Source of the DNA: Gautieria morchelliformis
Lineage: Eukaryota > Basidiomycota > Agaricomycetes > Gomphales > Gomphaceae
Assembly (NCBI GenBank): GCA_015179125.1
Contig: WHVA01000032.1
Span: 310,001 to 374,000 of the forward strand
Length of the DNA stretch: 64,000 nucleotides
Direction: 5' to 3'
The notes below the pieces were generated by a model, which had not been told where the DNA came from, ran no database searches, and was given only the letters and a program-made list of their open reading frames with translations. How positions within the stretch are numbered: the stretch's first letter is position 1; each line of letters opens with the position of its first letter. Positions 55,082 through 64,000 of this stretch are shown here, piece by piece. A program made the translations under genes and the position numbers.

Positions 55082-57730
55082 TGAATAATTAATACCCAGT
55101 CCGGCCCTCACCACAACTTCATACCCGTGAAAAGACTATGGATTATGGACTTTCCCCTGTATAAGTGATTGATTCACGCTCAGTACCCCACCATCTTTTC
55201 CATATGGCACATTTCCCACATCCGTTCCATGTGTATACCAGAATTAGTTATGTGATCACGTGACACAAATCATAGCTTATGTTGTAACTTAAGTGTAACT
55301 GTTTTGCATTATTTGGCCAGTCTCCCACATTATATTGCCATGTTGAGGAATTTGAGCCACGTAACAATTGCCCCAAGAGCAGAAGTCCACTTGATGATAA
55401 TTCTACTTTATTACCGACCTGAGTTACTTGGTTCTTACAGACTTCTAGGTGACTACGATGTTTCTGCGTGCTTGTGCCATACAACAGCCGCTTGCCCGGC
55501 TGGACCAGGCATGACCTAAATCGCGGATGCTGGGGACGGTCTGGACGGGACTTGCAGTGCCAACAACCATCACCCGATGCAGTGGATCACGCGCGCAAAA
55601 TGCAATGCGGGCGCGGATAATTTTTGTGCATTTCGTCCGCCATAATTGTTGATGTCTTCGGAGTAAGCTGTTGTTGAGAGGCCACATTGCTAGTGAGGCA
55701 GCGTCGCTCGCCACCCCCATCACCCTAGGATGCGATAAATCTTGAGGGGTGATTTGCATGCAACCGTGTATCTCTCATTATGTCGTCTGGCAGTGTGGAA
55801 GACATCATCGTCCTTGGAGGGCAGTTGTAAGTTGTCCAGTTTTTCAATTGATCAATCGTCCTTGTCACCTTGGAATGATAGACAGGCTAGTAGAGCAAGT
55901 ATCCCCCCAAGGCACCAGTTATCTTGCTCCTCTGACTATCGGATCAGTATTGCCTTGTTTCAAGCCTCGCCCTTCTGATCTATGAGCATCTCCTCACACT
56001 GGGAGATGAAGTACGTCTGTATTTTTCAAGACCAGCGACAAGCTTACGACAACTTTAGGTTCGGTACATTTGGTCCAACAGAATATCTTTAGGTAAACCA
56101 CTTAATTCAGCTTCGGAAGAAAAATGGCTCTAAACCATACCGCAGCTGGTTCTCTGTTTTTCGTCGTGAGTGCTTTAATTCTTTGGACGTTCTCGATAGT
56201 GATGTACAACAGACCAGATATTTCGTCCCAATCTCCTTGTCAGTGATAACATCTGGTACGTTATTTGGCTATTGGTATACCGTCATGGATCTTACCTAGT
56301 GCTTTAGCCCTCACAACAACGTGGGGTGAAGCCGTATGTCTCCTTCCAATTGGCAGTTTGTGTTTCTGATTATGTTTTAGGCGTGAGCAATCTAGGCTGC
56401 CGGATTCCCTTGCTCGCTATTAATAGTCTATCTCAAGCTGCAAAAAAGTAGGCCCTTTAGAGCCTGCACTTTTGACCGTGATTGCTATCGCATCCAGCAT
56501 TCTACTCCTTCTACGGTTAGTTATCAACCTTGATTCATGCGTCATACACAATTATTGATGATTTAACAACAGTGTATATGCGTTGTACAATCGTAACAAA
56601 TGGATCTCGGGTTACTTGAGTTCAGTCACTGTCATTCAACTTGCTGTCTGCATTTTCGTTTACGCTTTTCCGGGTCGCGGACGTAAGTTTCGAGTGGCTT
56701 TTGTAAAGGCATCACCTCTAACCCGATTCTCAGCATTGCCTGTGCCGCCAATTGACCTTCCCGTCTTTCAAGGTGCGAAGCGTTGACGCCTACGTGTTGC
56801 ATCACTGAAACTCATGTTTCTTTTATTCCTCACTGCCGCAAGGCTGCCTGTTTCTTCCTTCTGCCAGCCTGTGCGTTCCCATAGAGTTTATTATCAATAT
56901 TCGGTCTTATATAACGATTTCACAGGAAAAGTGGAGCATTCGCTCCCATCATCCTGGAACTAACGTATGATGTCTCCATAGTTGCCCTAATCATAGCGAA
57001 GACTTGGAAAGACACGTCTCTCAATGGACTGAGGGATCGAGGCTGGATCTTACGGATCATTGTTAAGGACGGTATCACCTACTTCCTGTAAGTCATGCGC
57101 CATTTTCCTCAGTAACGTGCTGCGAGCACATTTCAGTGTTATCTTTTCCACCATGTTCATCTGGTTATGTATGGCCCTTTTCGCACCGGTGAGTGTTAAC
57201 TTATAGATGGGTCTATAGTTTTGAACTTTGAACATATATCAGATGGGACTCAAGTTTGTAAATGCCTAGTAAGCCCCTCACTTACTGGTTCAATGATGTT
57301 ATTTTATTGTCACACGTCAGCCCATCAGAAGTGTAGGCCCCTCAGTGTCCGGGTTCCGCTCTTCTGACTGATGGTTCTGCTAATAGTCTGGTTCCAATTA
57401 TGATCAATCGCTTGACGATCCACCTGCATCGCTCCGTGAAGAGTAACCACCTGACTTCCCTCACCCCTAGCGCGGTACAGCTCCCATTTCTCCCCACCTG
57501 GATGATCAACACCCAGGATCATAGCAGCAGCAGCGACATCGATAAGGCGTTAGGCGGTGATATGTGATGTGGGAGAGCTGGCTTTTCCCACGAATCCCAA
57601 GGAATCGAGCTAGTAGAAACTTCATCCTCGAGATGTTGAGTTCAATTCGCAGCTTTGATTCCTTATTTATTTTCTTTTGGCATGTGGAGCGATCGGGGGT
57701 TTCGACTACAACAATGCCCACCATTTGACC
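54790..57730. repeat. Tandem segmental duplication, copy 1 (about 2.9 kb)
   Basis: From the word CACGTCCACGGCGCTTTCC in the stalk of the GPI gene to TGCCCACCATTTG after the DUF6533 gene. Copy 2 is 58187-61203, in the same orientation. Identity by eye is about 90 percent or more. Confidence 0.9.
55780..57567 (+). CDS. DUF6533 seven-helix membrane protein, copy 1
   Basis: Helix segments seen in order across short introns: LVSSLALLIYEHLLTLGDE, VRYIWSNRISL, RYFVPISLSVITS, LTTTWGEA, LLTVIAIASSILLLL, VYALYNRNKWISGYLSSVTV, LELTYDVSIVALIIAKTW, WILRIIVKDGITYFL, VIFSTMFIWLCMALFAP, then cytoplasmic NRLTIHLHRSVKS. This is the DUF6533 layout. ATG at 55780 (MSSGSVEDIIVLGGQL) is the likely start, but no acceptor joins exon 1 to the first helix in phase in either copy, so the first junction is uncertain. 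The tail ends early (GGDM) because of indels near 57545. Ligand and partners unknown; it may be a receptor-like protein. Confidence 0.7.
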
Positions 57731-58186
57731 ATACGACGAAACTTAATTTATGCATATTATAGCACATTTACATCTTGTAACGCATTTATACACCTTGTAA
57801 CGCATTTATACACCTTGTAACGCATTTATACACCTTGTAACGCATTTATACATCTCGTTGTCGCATCTTCAGGACGGGACGACAAGCGACATACTTAATT
57901 AACAATGGATGGGAACGAATTTCGAATCGAATTCCGAACCGAGGTTAGGGAGCGCTATTAGGACCCTGTTGATGGTGAGCCAACTATGTCATTCTTTGAG
58001 AGAAACTTTAGAACAGACTGTCCAAGTGTACCCTGTGTCTGAGCAGGATCTGATCATGGCAAGGATGATCTAGCCATCTAGCCATCTAGGCTGTGCATCT
58101 ATCATATACTCGTATATTTCCAAGCTGGACTCGCCCATCCGGCTGGATAACCTGCAGGATTTCGGTGTAATCCTGCACAACGTCAA
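57568..58186. other. Spacer between the tandem copies
   Basis: No gene. It contains the 20-bp repeat at 57778-57860, and about 330 bp (57860-58186) without a match in the other copy. Confidence 0.5.
57778..57860. repeat. 20-bp tandem repeat, about four copies
   Basis: TAACGCATTTATACACCTTG repeats four times with single changes in the last unit. Copy 2 of the segment has only a trace at about 61232 (CGCATTGTAATGCATTCATA). Confidence 0.85.
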
Positions 58187-58496
58187 GGCACGTCCACGGC
58201 GCTTTCCTCGGCCGCTTCCTCGATACCGAATGGGGTTTCCGGATCGGCTACCGGATCAGTCGTGGCCGCGGCCGGACCAGCTTCATCTGCCAGTGCCCCC
58301 TCGTCCGCTTCCAGCGCAGTCTCTTCGGGTGTCGCAGCGACCCAAACGCAGCCCGCCGCTCAATCAGCCTCCCCTTCAAGAGGAAGTCCATCTAATGCCG
58401 GCGTCCGCACTGCATCTTACGGTGGAGCTGCCGCGTGGATATTGACCATGTGCTCGCTTGCCGTCGTTGGATCGATTTGCCCTATGATGAATAATT
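58187..58496 (+). pseudogene. 3' fragment of the GPI-anchored protein gene
   Basis: Matches 54792-55085 in the stalk and anchor region (AAGPASSASAPSSASSAVSS then AATQTQPAAQ). It lacks promoter, signal sequence and beta-sandwich domain, and the last residues are shifted. Confidence 0.9.
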
Positions 58497-59201
58497 AATA
58501 CCCAGTCCGGCCCTCACCACACCTTCATACCCGTGAAAAGACTATGGATTATGGACTTTCCGCCTGTATAAGTGATCGATTCACGCCCAGTACCCCACCA
58601 TCTTTTCCATATGGCACATTTCATCCATGTTGTCCCATGTGTATACCAGAATTAGTTATGTGATCAGGTGACACAAATCATAGCTTATGTTGTAACTGAA
58701 GTGTAACTGTTTTACCTTATTTGTCTCCCACATTATATTGCCATGTTGAGGAATTTGAGCCACATTAACAATTGCCCCAAGAGCAGAAGTCCACTTGATA
58801 ATTCTACTTTATCACCGACCTGAGTTACTTGGTCCTTACAGACTTCTAGGCGACTACGATGTTTCTGCGGGAGTGTTGTGCCATACAACAGCCGCTTGCT
58901 CGGCTGGACCAGGCATGACCTAAATCGCGGATGCCGGGAACGGTCTGAACGGGACGTGACTTGCAGTGCCAGCAAGCATCACCGCGCGCGGGAACAGGAT
59001 GCAGTGGATCATGCGCGCGGCAAAATGCAATGCGGGCGCGGATTTTGTGCATCTCGACCGCCATAATTGTTGATGTCGTCTGAGTAAGCTGCTGTCGTTG
59101 AGAGGCCACATTGCTAGTGAGGAAGCGTCGCTCGCCATTCCCATTCCTAGAATGCGATAAAGCTTGAGGGGTGATTCCCATGTAACTGTGTATCTCCCAT
59201 T

Positions 59202-61079
59202 ATGTCGTCTGGCAGTGTGGAAGACATCATCGTCCTTGGAGGGCAGTTGTAAGTCTTTCAATTGATCAATCCTCCTTGCCATAACATCCTTGCCTTGAAA
59301 TGATAGACAGGCTACTAGAGCAAGTATCCTCCCAATTAACGGACCAGTTATATAACTTCTCTGACTGTCGGATCAGTATTACCTTGTTTCAAGCCTCGCC
59401 CTTATGGTATGTGAACATCTCCTCACACTTGGAGATGAAGTACGTCTGTATTTTTCAACACCAGCGACAAGCTCACGACAACTTTTAGGTTCGGTACATT
59501 TGGTCGAACAGAATATCTTTAGGTAAACCACTTAATTCAGCCTCGAGAGACAAACATGGCTCTAAACCATGCCGCAGCTGGTTTTCTGTTTTTCGTCGTG
59601 AGCTCTTTAATTCTATGCACGATCTCAATAGTGATGTCCAGCAGACCAGATATTTCGTCCCAATCTGCCTGTCAGTGATAACAGCTGGTACGTTATTTGG
59701 TTATTGATATACCGTCATGTATCTTACCTAGTGGTATAGCGGCCACAACAAAGTGGGGCGAAGCCGTATGTCTCGTTCCCATTGGCAGTTTGTGTTTCTA
59801 ATTATGTTTTAGGCGTGAGCAATCTAGGCCGCCGAATTCCCTTGCTCGCTACTAATACTCTATCTCTCAAGTTGCAAAACAGTAGGCCCTTTAGAGCTTG
59901 CGTTTTTCACCGTGGTTCTTATCGCATCCAGCATTCTGCTCCTTCTACGGTTAGTTATCAACTTTGATTCATGCGTCATACAGAAGTATTGACGATTTCA
60001 ACAACAGTGTATATGCGTTGTACAATCGTAACAAATGGATCTTGGGTTACTTGAGTTCAGTCATTCTCATTCAATTTGCTGTCTGCATTTTGCTTTCCGC
60101 TTTGTCGGATCACGGACGTAGGTTTCGAGTGACATTTTGTAAAGGCATCACCTCTAACCCGATTCTCAGTATTGCCCATGCCGCCAATTGACATCCCTGT
60201 CTTTCAAGGTGCGAAGCGCTGACACCTACGTGTTGCATCCCTGCAACTCATATTTACTTTATTCCTCACTTCTGCAAGGCTGCCTGTATCCTCCTCCTGT
60301 CAGACTGTGTGTTCCCATAGGATCTATTATCAATATTTGGTCTTATATAACGATTTCACAGTAAAAACGGAACACTCGCTCCCGTCATCGTGGAAATAGC
60401 GTATGATGTCTCCATAATTGGCTTAATCATGGCCAAGGGTTGGAAAGACAGGTCTCTCAATGGACTGAGGGATCGGGGCGGGATCTTACGGATCATTGTT
60501 AAGGATGGTATCATCTACTTCCTGTAAGTCATGCGCCATTTTCTTCAGTAACGTGCTGCGAACACATCTTAGTGTTATATTTTCCACCATGTTCATCTGG
60601 TTATGTATGGGCCTTTTCGCACCGGTGAGTGTTAACTTAAGGATGGGTCTAGAGTTATGATCTTTGAAGATATATCAGATGGAACTCAAGTTTGTAAATA
60701 CCTAGTAAGTGCCTCTAGTCACTTACTTGTCCAATGATGCATCACATTCAATTACAGCCCATCAGAAGTGTAGGCTTCTCAATATTCAGCTCCCGCTCTT
60801 GTGACTGACGGTTCTGCTAATAGTCTTGTTTCAATTATGATCAATCGTTTGACGATCAACCTGCATCGCTCCGTGAAGAGTAGCCACGGAACTTCCCTCA
60901 CCCCTAGCGCGGTGCCGCACAATGCTGTCCCATTTCTCCCTACCTGGATGATCAACACCCAGGATTATAGCAGCAGCAGTGACATTGATAACACGGTGAT
61001 AAGTGATCCGAGAGACCTGGCTCTTTCCCATGAATCCCAAGGAATCGATCTAGTACAAATTTCATCCTCGAGCTGGTGA
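59202..61079 (+). CDS. DUF6533 seven-helix membrane protein, copy 2
   Basis: Same exon order as copy 1: LMVCEHLLTLGDE, VRYIWSNRISL, RYFVPICLSVITA, FFTVVLIASSILLLL, VYALYNRNKWILGYLSSVIL, VEIAYDVSIIGLIMAKGW, ILRIIVKDGIIYFL, then NRLTINLHRSVKSSHGTSLT. Here the cytoplasmic tail is longer and ends in DLVQISSSSW, a more natural end, so copy 2 keeps the ancestral C-terminus. Many substitutions in the helices are conservative, suggesting both were under selection for some time. ATG at 59202; the first junction has the same phase problem as copy 1. Confidence 0.72.
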
Positions 61080-61266
61080 GTTCATTTCGTAGCTTTGATT
61101 CCTTATTTATCTTCTTTCGACATAATGATTGTTTGTCAGACGAGATTGTGTCTAGGCATGTGGAATGATCGGGGATTTCGATTACAGTAATGCCCACCAT
61201 TTGGAAGGAGCATACGACGGCAAAACTTATGTCACGCATTGTAATGCATTCATATGTATATATATA

Positions 61267-61295
61267 CTAGCCAGTGGACCCGTGCTTCGCATGGG
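61267..61295 (-). mobile_element. Helitron 3' end, copy 2
   Basis: On the minus strand a hairpin CCCATGCGAAGCACGGG is followed after eight bases by CTAG (61270-61267) and T of a TA-rich target. The hairpin differs from copy 1 at one base. Confidence 0.75.
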
Positions 61296-61404
61296 GGTTA
61301 GTTCAAGGTAACATCACACAGGGGTAGTCAATAGAATTAAAGAATTATTTGGTGAAATGAAACTACATATTTTGTGTATATTAAATACAAATGGAAATAC
61401 ATAT

Positions 61405-61620
61405 TTAATTAGGCTTCAGCAACACCTCTTTGTATACAATATTAGATGTTTTGTTCCCCTCCCCTCAAAGAACATGGACTCTGTTCCAATTAGTGCCTCT
61501 TGACACTGCAACATAAAACTGTCCATGTGAAATTACTATGTATTGCAAGTCTATTCCTACCATGCCAAGAAAGTGCCCTTGGGACTTGTTGATAGTTGTG
61601 GCAAAGGCCAGCCTGACGGT
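61405..61620 (-). pseudogene. Helitron Pif1-like helicase, C-terminal fragment
   Basis: The minus strand reads RLAFATTINKSQGHFLGMVG, then IDLQYIVISHGQFYVAVSRG and, after a TGA, SNIVYKEVLL. This is the conserved last part of the Rep-helicase of Helitrons (T-I-N-K-S-Q-G and S-H-G-Q-x-Y-V-A-x-S-R). It lies just inside the 3' terminus, as expected. Everything upstream is replaced at 61621 by copia sequence. Confidence 0.9.
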
Positions 61621-62395
61621 GGTAAAGAAGGCCAGGGGCCACGTCAGAAAAAGAAAGCTAAAGCCAAAAAGAAGAAGGGCAAAGCCAAGGCGAATGTTGC
61701 CGAAGAAGTGTCTTCTGAGGAAGATGAGAGTGAAAGCTCAGCTGCTTTCGCTAATTTTGACTGCTCAAATTTGAGTAGTTTATCCTTGGAGACATCCTCG
61801 ACACTGGAACGACCGCACATATGACCCCTCACAAGAATTTACTGAGGGATTACAGTCCATCCTCACAACCTTGCACAATTCGTGCAGCCAACAAAGGCAC
61901 TTTTGATGCCTTCAGTTCAGGCTCACTCGTGCTATCTAATATAATTGGAGATAAGACTGTGAAGATCACATTGAAGGATACGTTCTACACGCCCAAAATG
62001 GCTGTTACCCTGATCTCGATCGGCTGGTGTGATGATGCAGGCTATAAAACACAAATAGCCGATCAGAAATGCACAATATCCAATCGTAAAGGCAGGGTAT
62101 TGATGCAAGCACCAAAGCTGAATGGCTTATATTGATTTGACTTAGTGCCGAAGCGCATATGTGCGCATCAGCCATGGAGATACATCAGAAAATGGGGCAT
62201 ATTTCACAAAAGCCCCTACAGCATTTGCTCAACCGTGGCATGATATTAGGCATTGAATTGAGCTCAAAAGGTGACAAGGTTGTTTGCGATGCATGCATTC
62301 AAGCGAAGATTGCACGTAAATCACTTCCTCAGGAACCCAGAAGCCGATCTTCAAAATTTGGTGACAGAATTTATTCTGATGTCTGGGGACCAGCG
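61621..62395 (+). pseudogene. Ty1/copia polyprotein fragment: gag end, protease, pre-integrase
   Basis: A Lys-rich gag tail (KKKAKAKKKKGKAKA), an acidic stretch (SSEEDESESSAAFANFD), then, after a one-base shift near 61785, the protease GDILDTGTTAHMTPH and VTLISIGWCDDAGYKT. After a TGA at 62133 comes the GAG-pre-integrase finger MEIHQKMGHISQKPLQHLLN with CDACIQAK, and the start of integrase with RIYSDVWGPA, the first catalytic Asp. The fragment is cut at 61621 on the left by the Helitron and at 62396 on the right by repeat R2. Confidence 0.88.
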
Positions 62396-63314
62396 TGTCA
62401 TGACGCGTTTATTTCTCATATTCAGATGCTCTGTCCTACCATTTGTCACTCCATCTCCGTGTTCGTTCCGATCGCCATTGTCATGTTCGGCAACCAATTC
62501 TCGCTGTTCACACCAATGACCATGGTTATGCCGTCAACAAGCGATCGACGTCTTCAGACTAACTTAGCAGTCATTGTTGGGCCTATCACCTCCTCTGCTC
62601 GACCCTCTTCCGATGGTGTTCTGACAATCGGATTGTCATGACCTATGTATTTCCTGCACCTTGTTAACCCCATTCCCTCGTTCGCTACTCCTCCCCCGTG
62701 TTCGCTCGGCTTCGCCCTCCACCTCGACTTCTCCTTCCCTATTCTATCGATGTTTGCCCTCCCTCGCATTTCGCCGAACCGCTATTCGCTGCTCGCACAT
62801 TTCGCCAACAAGGCACGCCATCAAATACGATCGATACCATTTACCCGGCATGATGATTCATCACTAACCCCATCATCTTCTTAAATCCAACCCCTTTGGG
62901 TTTTCGTATGGCCAAAGTATGTTCGCGGGGCGTTCCTTCCGTAGACCGTGTGGGATCGACCCAGTGGACGAAGAGTCCGTGCAGGGTGACATGTATGCGG
63001 GTCCCAAGACATGGTTTCGTACATAAGTACCTTCGCCACCTTTACTCTCCATCGTATCATGTTGTATGTTTATTCCATCTCCTTAGTATCATGACTGCGC
63101 ACCCCTATCCAACCCTGACTCGTGACAGCCTCTTTCCTATTTCGCTGATACCGTACGAGCATTCGATACAAGTAGTTTGCATTCGCATGTATATTCCCCA
63201 GTTCAATTATCATACGTCGTCCATCTTGTGCAAACTTGACCTCACTGTGATTATCGTCTTGAGCCTCCCCTTGAAGATTTCTATCTTCAACCAGCCAAGG
63301 ACTTAGGCATCACT
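62396..63314 (+). mobile_element. Repeat R2, LTR-like, 919 bp (second copy)
   Basis: Near-identical to 7774-8713. It begins TGTCATGACG inside the copia integrase. The base string before it (CAGCG) is not repeated after it, so it is not a simple solo insertion. Confidence 0.7.
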
Positions 63315-63368
63315 ATTCAGTTCCAAATCAGTGCCCTCTCGCATCCCACTCCGGCTACTTCCAAATCA

Positions 63369-63776
63369 ATGTCTCCCCAATCCAGGCGTCCAAATTACGT
63401 TCAGCGCAGCATCACCGGCGCAGCATTCAGCGCCGCCGCCCGTGAGGGCCAACAAAAGGTCATCGAGACCAGCCACGTGAGGGCCGCAGTGCCGCGACCC
63501 CTCACTCACACCCAGCTTGACCAAGAGCTGGCGCGCTTCCGGCCCCCTCCTCAAACAGAGGACCCGGCCGTTGAGGCCATGCTCCGCGAGGACATGGGTC
63601 CCAGCGCCCCAGCGGAGACCGCTGCGAGTGGTGAGGCCGACCAGCATCACCCGATCACCACCGACGACGCGGAGGTGCCCCCAGAGGAGTCACGTGCTCC
63701 TCTGGCCCCGTACGACGACGTCGTCGTCGTATCGGCCACTCTAGAGGACTCCCTCATGGACGACCTCTATGAGTAA
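63369..63776 (+). CDS. Retroelement accessory ORF, 135 residues, unknown
   Basis: ATG at 63369 (MSPQSRRPNYVQRSITGAAF) runs to a double stop at 63774-63779. The first half is basic and helix-prone (REGQQKVIETSHVRAAVPRP), the second acidic (EAMLREDMGPSAPAETAASG, DDVVVVSATLEDSLMDDLYE). It ends 37 bases before a polypurine tract plus LTR, so it is the last ORF or the tail of the last ORF of an LTR element of family T. No enzyme motif; possibly the C-terminal end of a longer polyprotein whose front part has been replaced by R2. Confidence 0.5.
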   Translation: MSPQSRRPNYVQRSITGAAFSAAAREGQQKVIETSHVRAAVPRPLTHTQLDQELARFRPPPQTEDPAVEAMLREDMGPSAPAETAASGEADQHHPITTDDAEVPPEESRAPLAPYDDVVVVSATLEDSLMDDLYE

Positions 63777-63800
63777 TAGTCAACCCCTATAGTTATCTAT

Positions 63801-63812
63801 AGAGGGGGAGGG
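63801..63812 (+). promoter_or_regulatory. Polypurine tract of LTR family T, second copy
   Basis: AGAGGGGGAGGG directly precedes TGTAAATAACC. Confidence 0.6.
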
Positions 63813-64000
63813 TGTAAATAACCTGTGTATCTACATGTACAATAGTTATTACATAATCCCAGTGGGCCCCTTAGGGACCCACTGTATAGTTTATGCATGG
63901 GAACCGGCCAGCGGTTCCCATCGCATCTTACTCTTACCTGTCACTACGTAGCATTCAGAATACCACTCATTGGTCAAGTTCTGTTGTGCCCTTGTGATAC
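63813..64000 (+). mobile_element. 3' LTR of family T (second copy), cut by the window edge
   Basis: Begins TGTAAATAACC and matches 10488-10691 block by block, including the CCAGTGGG...GACCCACTG hairpin. Confidence 0.65.

Larger units (their letters stand above)
58187..61203. repeat. Tandem segmental duplication, copy 2 (about 3.0 kb)
   Basis: Partner of 54790-57730. The left junction lies at AACGTC|AAGGCACGTCC, inside what was coding sequence in copy 1. Confidence 0.9.

Noticed and set aside
1..64000. tRNA and rRNA genes, CRISPR arrays
   Set aside because: No T-loop GGTTCGAATCC-type motif with a matching acceptor stem and no rRNA sequence was seen. CRISPR is not expected in a eukaryote, and the 17-bp satellite has no spacers.

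Overview
The window is nuclear DNA from a mushroom-forming basidiomycete (Agaricomycetes). The evidence is the gene content (FunK1-type kinase, coiled-coil F-box protein, DUF6533 seven-helix proteins, chromodomain gypsy elements), introns of about 46-85 bp with GT-AG ends, and very heavy transposon load. It is mostly repeat-rich accessory sequence, with one small island of conserved housekeeping genes.

Layout. 0-3.2 kb: broken FunK1 kinase and a five-exon gene of unknown function. 3.4-5 kb: a GC-rich minisatellite. 5.4-11 kb: LTR remnants, an antisense Zn2Cys6-like gene and a retroelement accessory ORF. 11.0-17.0 kb: a complete but decayed Ty3/gypsy chromovirus with LTRs, target duplication and polypurine tract, inserted inside an older LTR. 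17.7-28.7 kb: a large imperfect inverted repeat carrying small secreted cysteine-rich protein genes; its spacer holds a truncated gypsy gag with LTR and a DUF6533 gene. 30.1-41.5 kb: the housekeeping island, with Caf1/Pop2 deadenylase, an F-box protein, a PMP3-like membrane peptide and an Artemis/SNM1 nuclease. 41.5-42.5 kb: a proline-rich gene attached to a third copy of the inverted-repeat sequence. 43.0-46.2 kb: a probable CACTA-like TIR element carrying fragments of a short-chain dehydrogenase and a glycosyltransferase. 46.3-49 kb: a Helitron 3' end, a 17-bp satellite and a long hairpin. 49.3-52.6 kb: a decayed MULE transposase. 54.2-61.2 kb: a tandem duplication of about 3 kb holding a GPI-anchored Kre9-like gene (second copy truncated) and two DUF6533 genes. 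61.3-64 kb: Helitron helicase tail, copia polyprotein fragment, the second copy of the 0.94-kb repeat, and a 3' LTR.

The island genes serve mRNA decay, protein turnover, membrane potential and DNA repair, and have no obvious functional link to each other. The rest is shaped by nested transposition and C-to-T type decay: nonsense codons in the gypsy element and in the FunK1 gene are TGA wherever I could align them. Splice sites were assigned by eye from consensus, reading frame and protein family fit.
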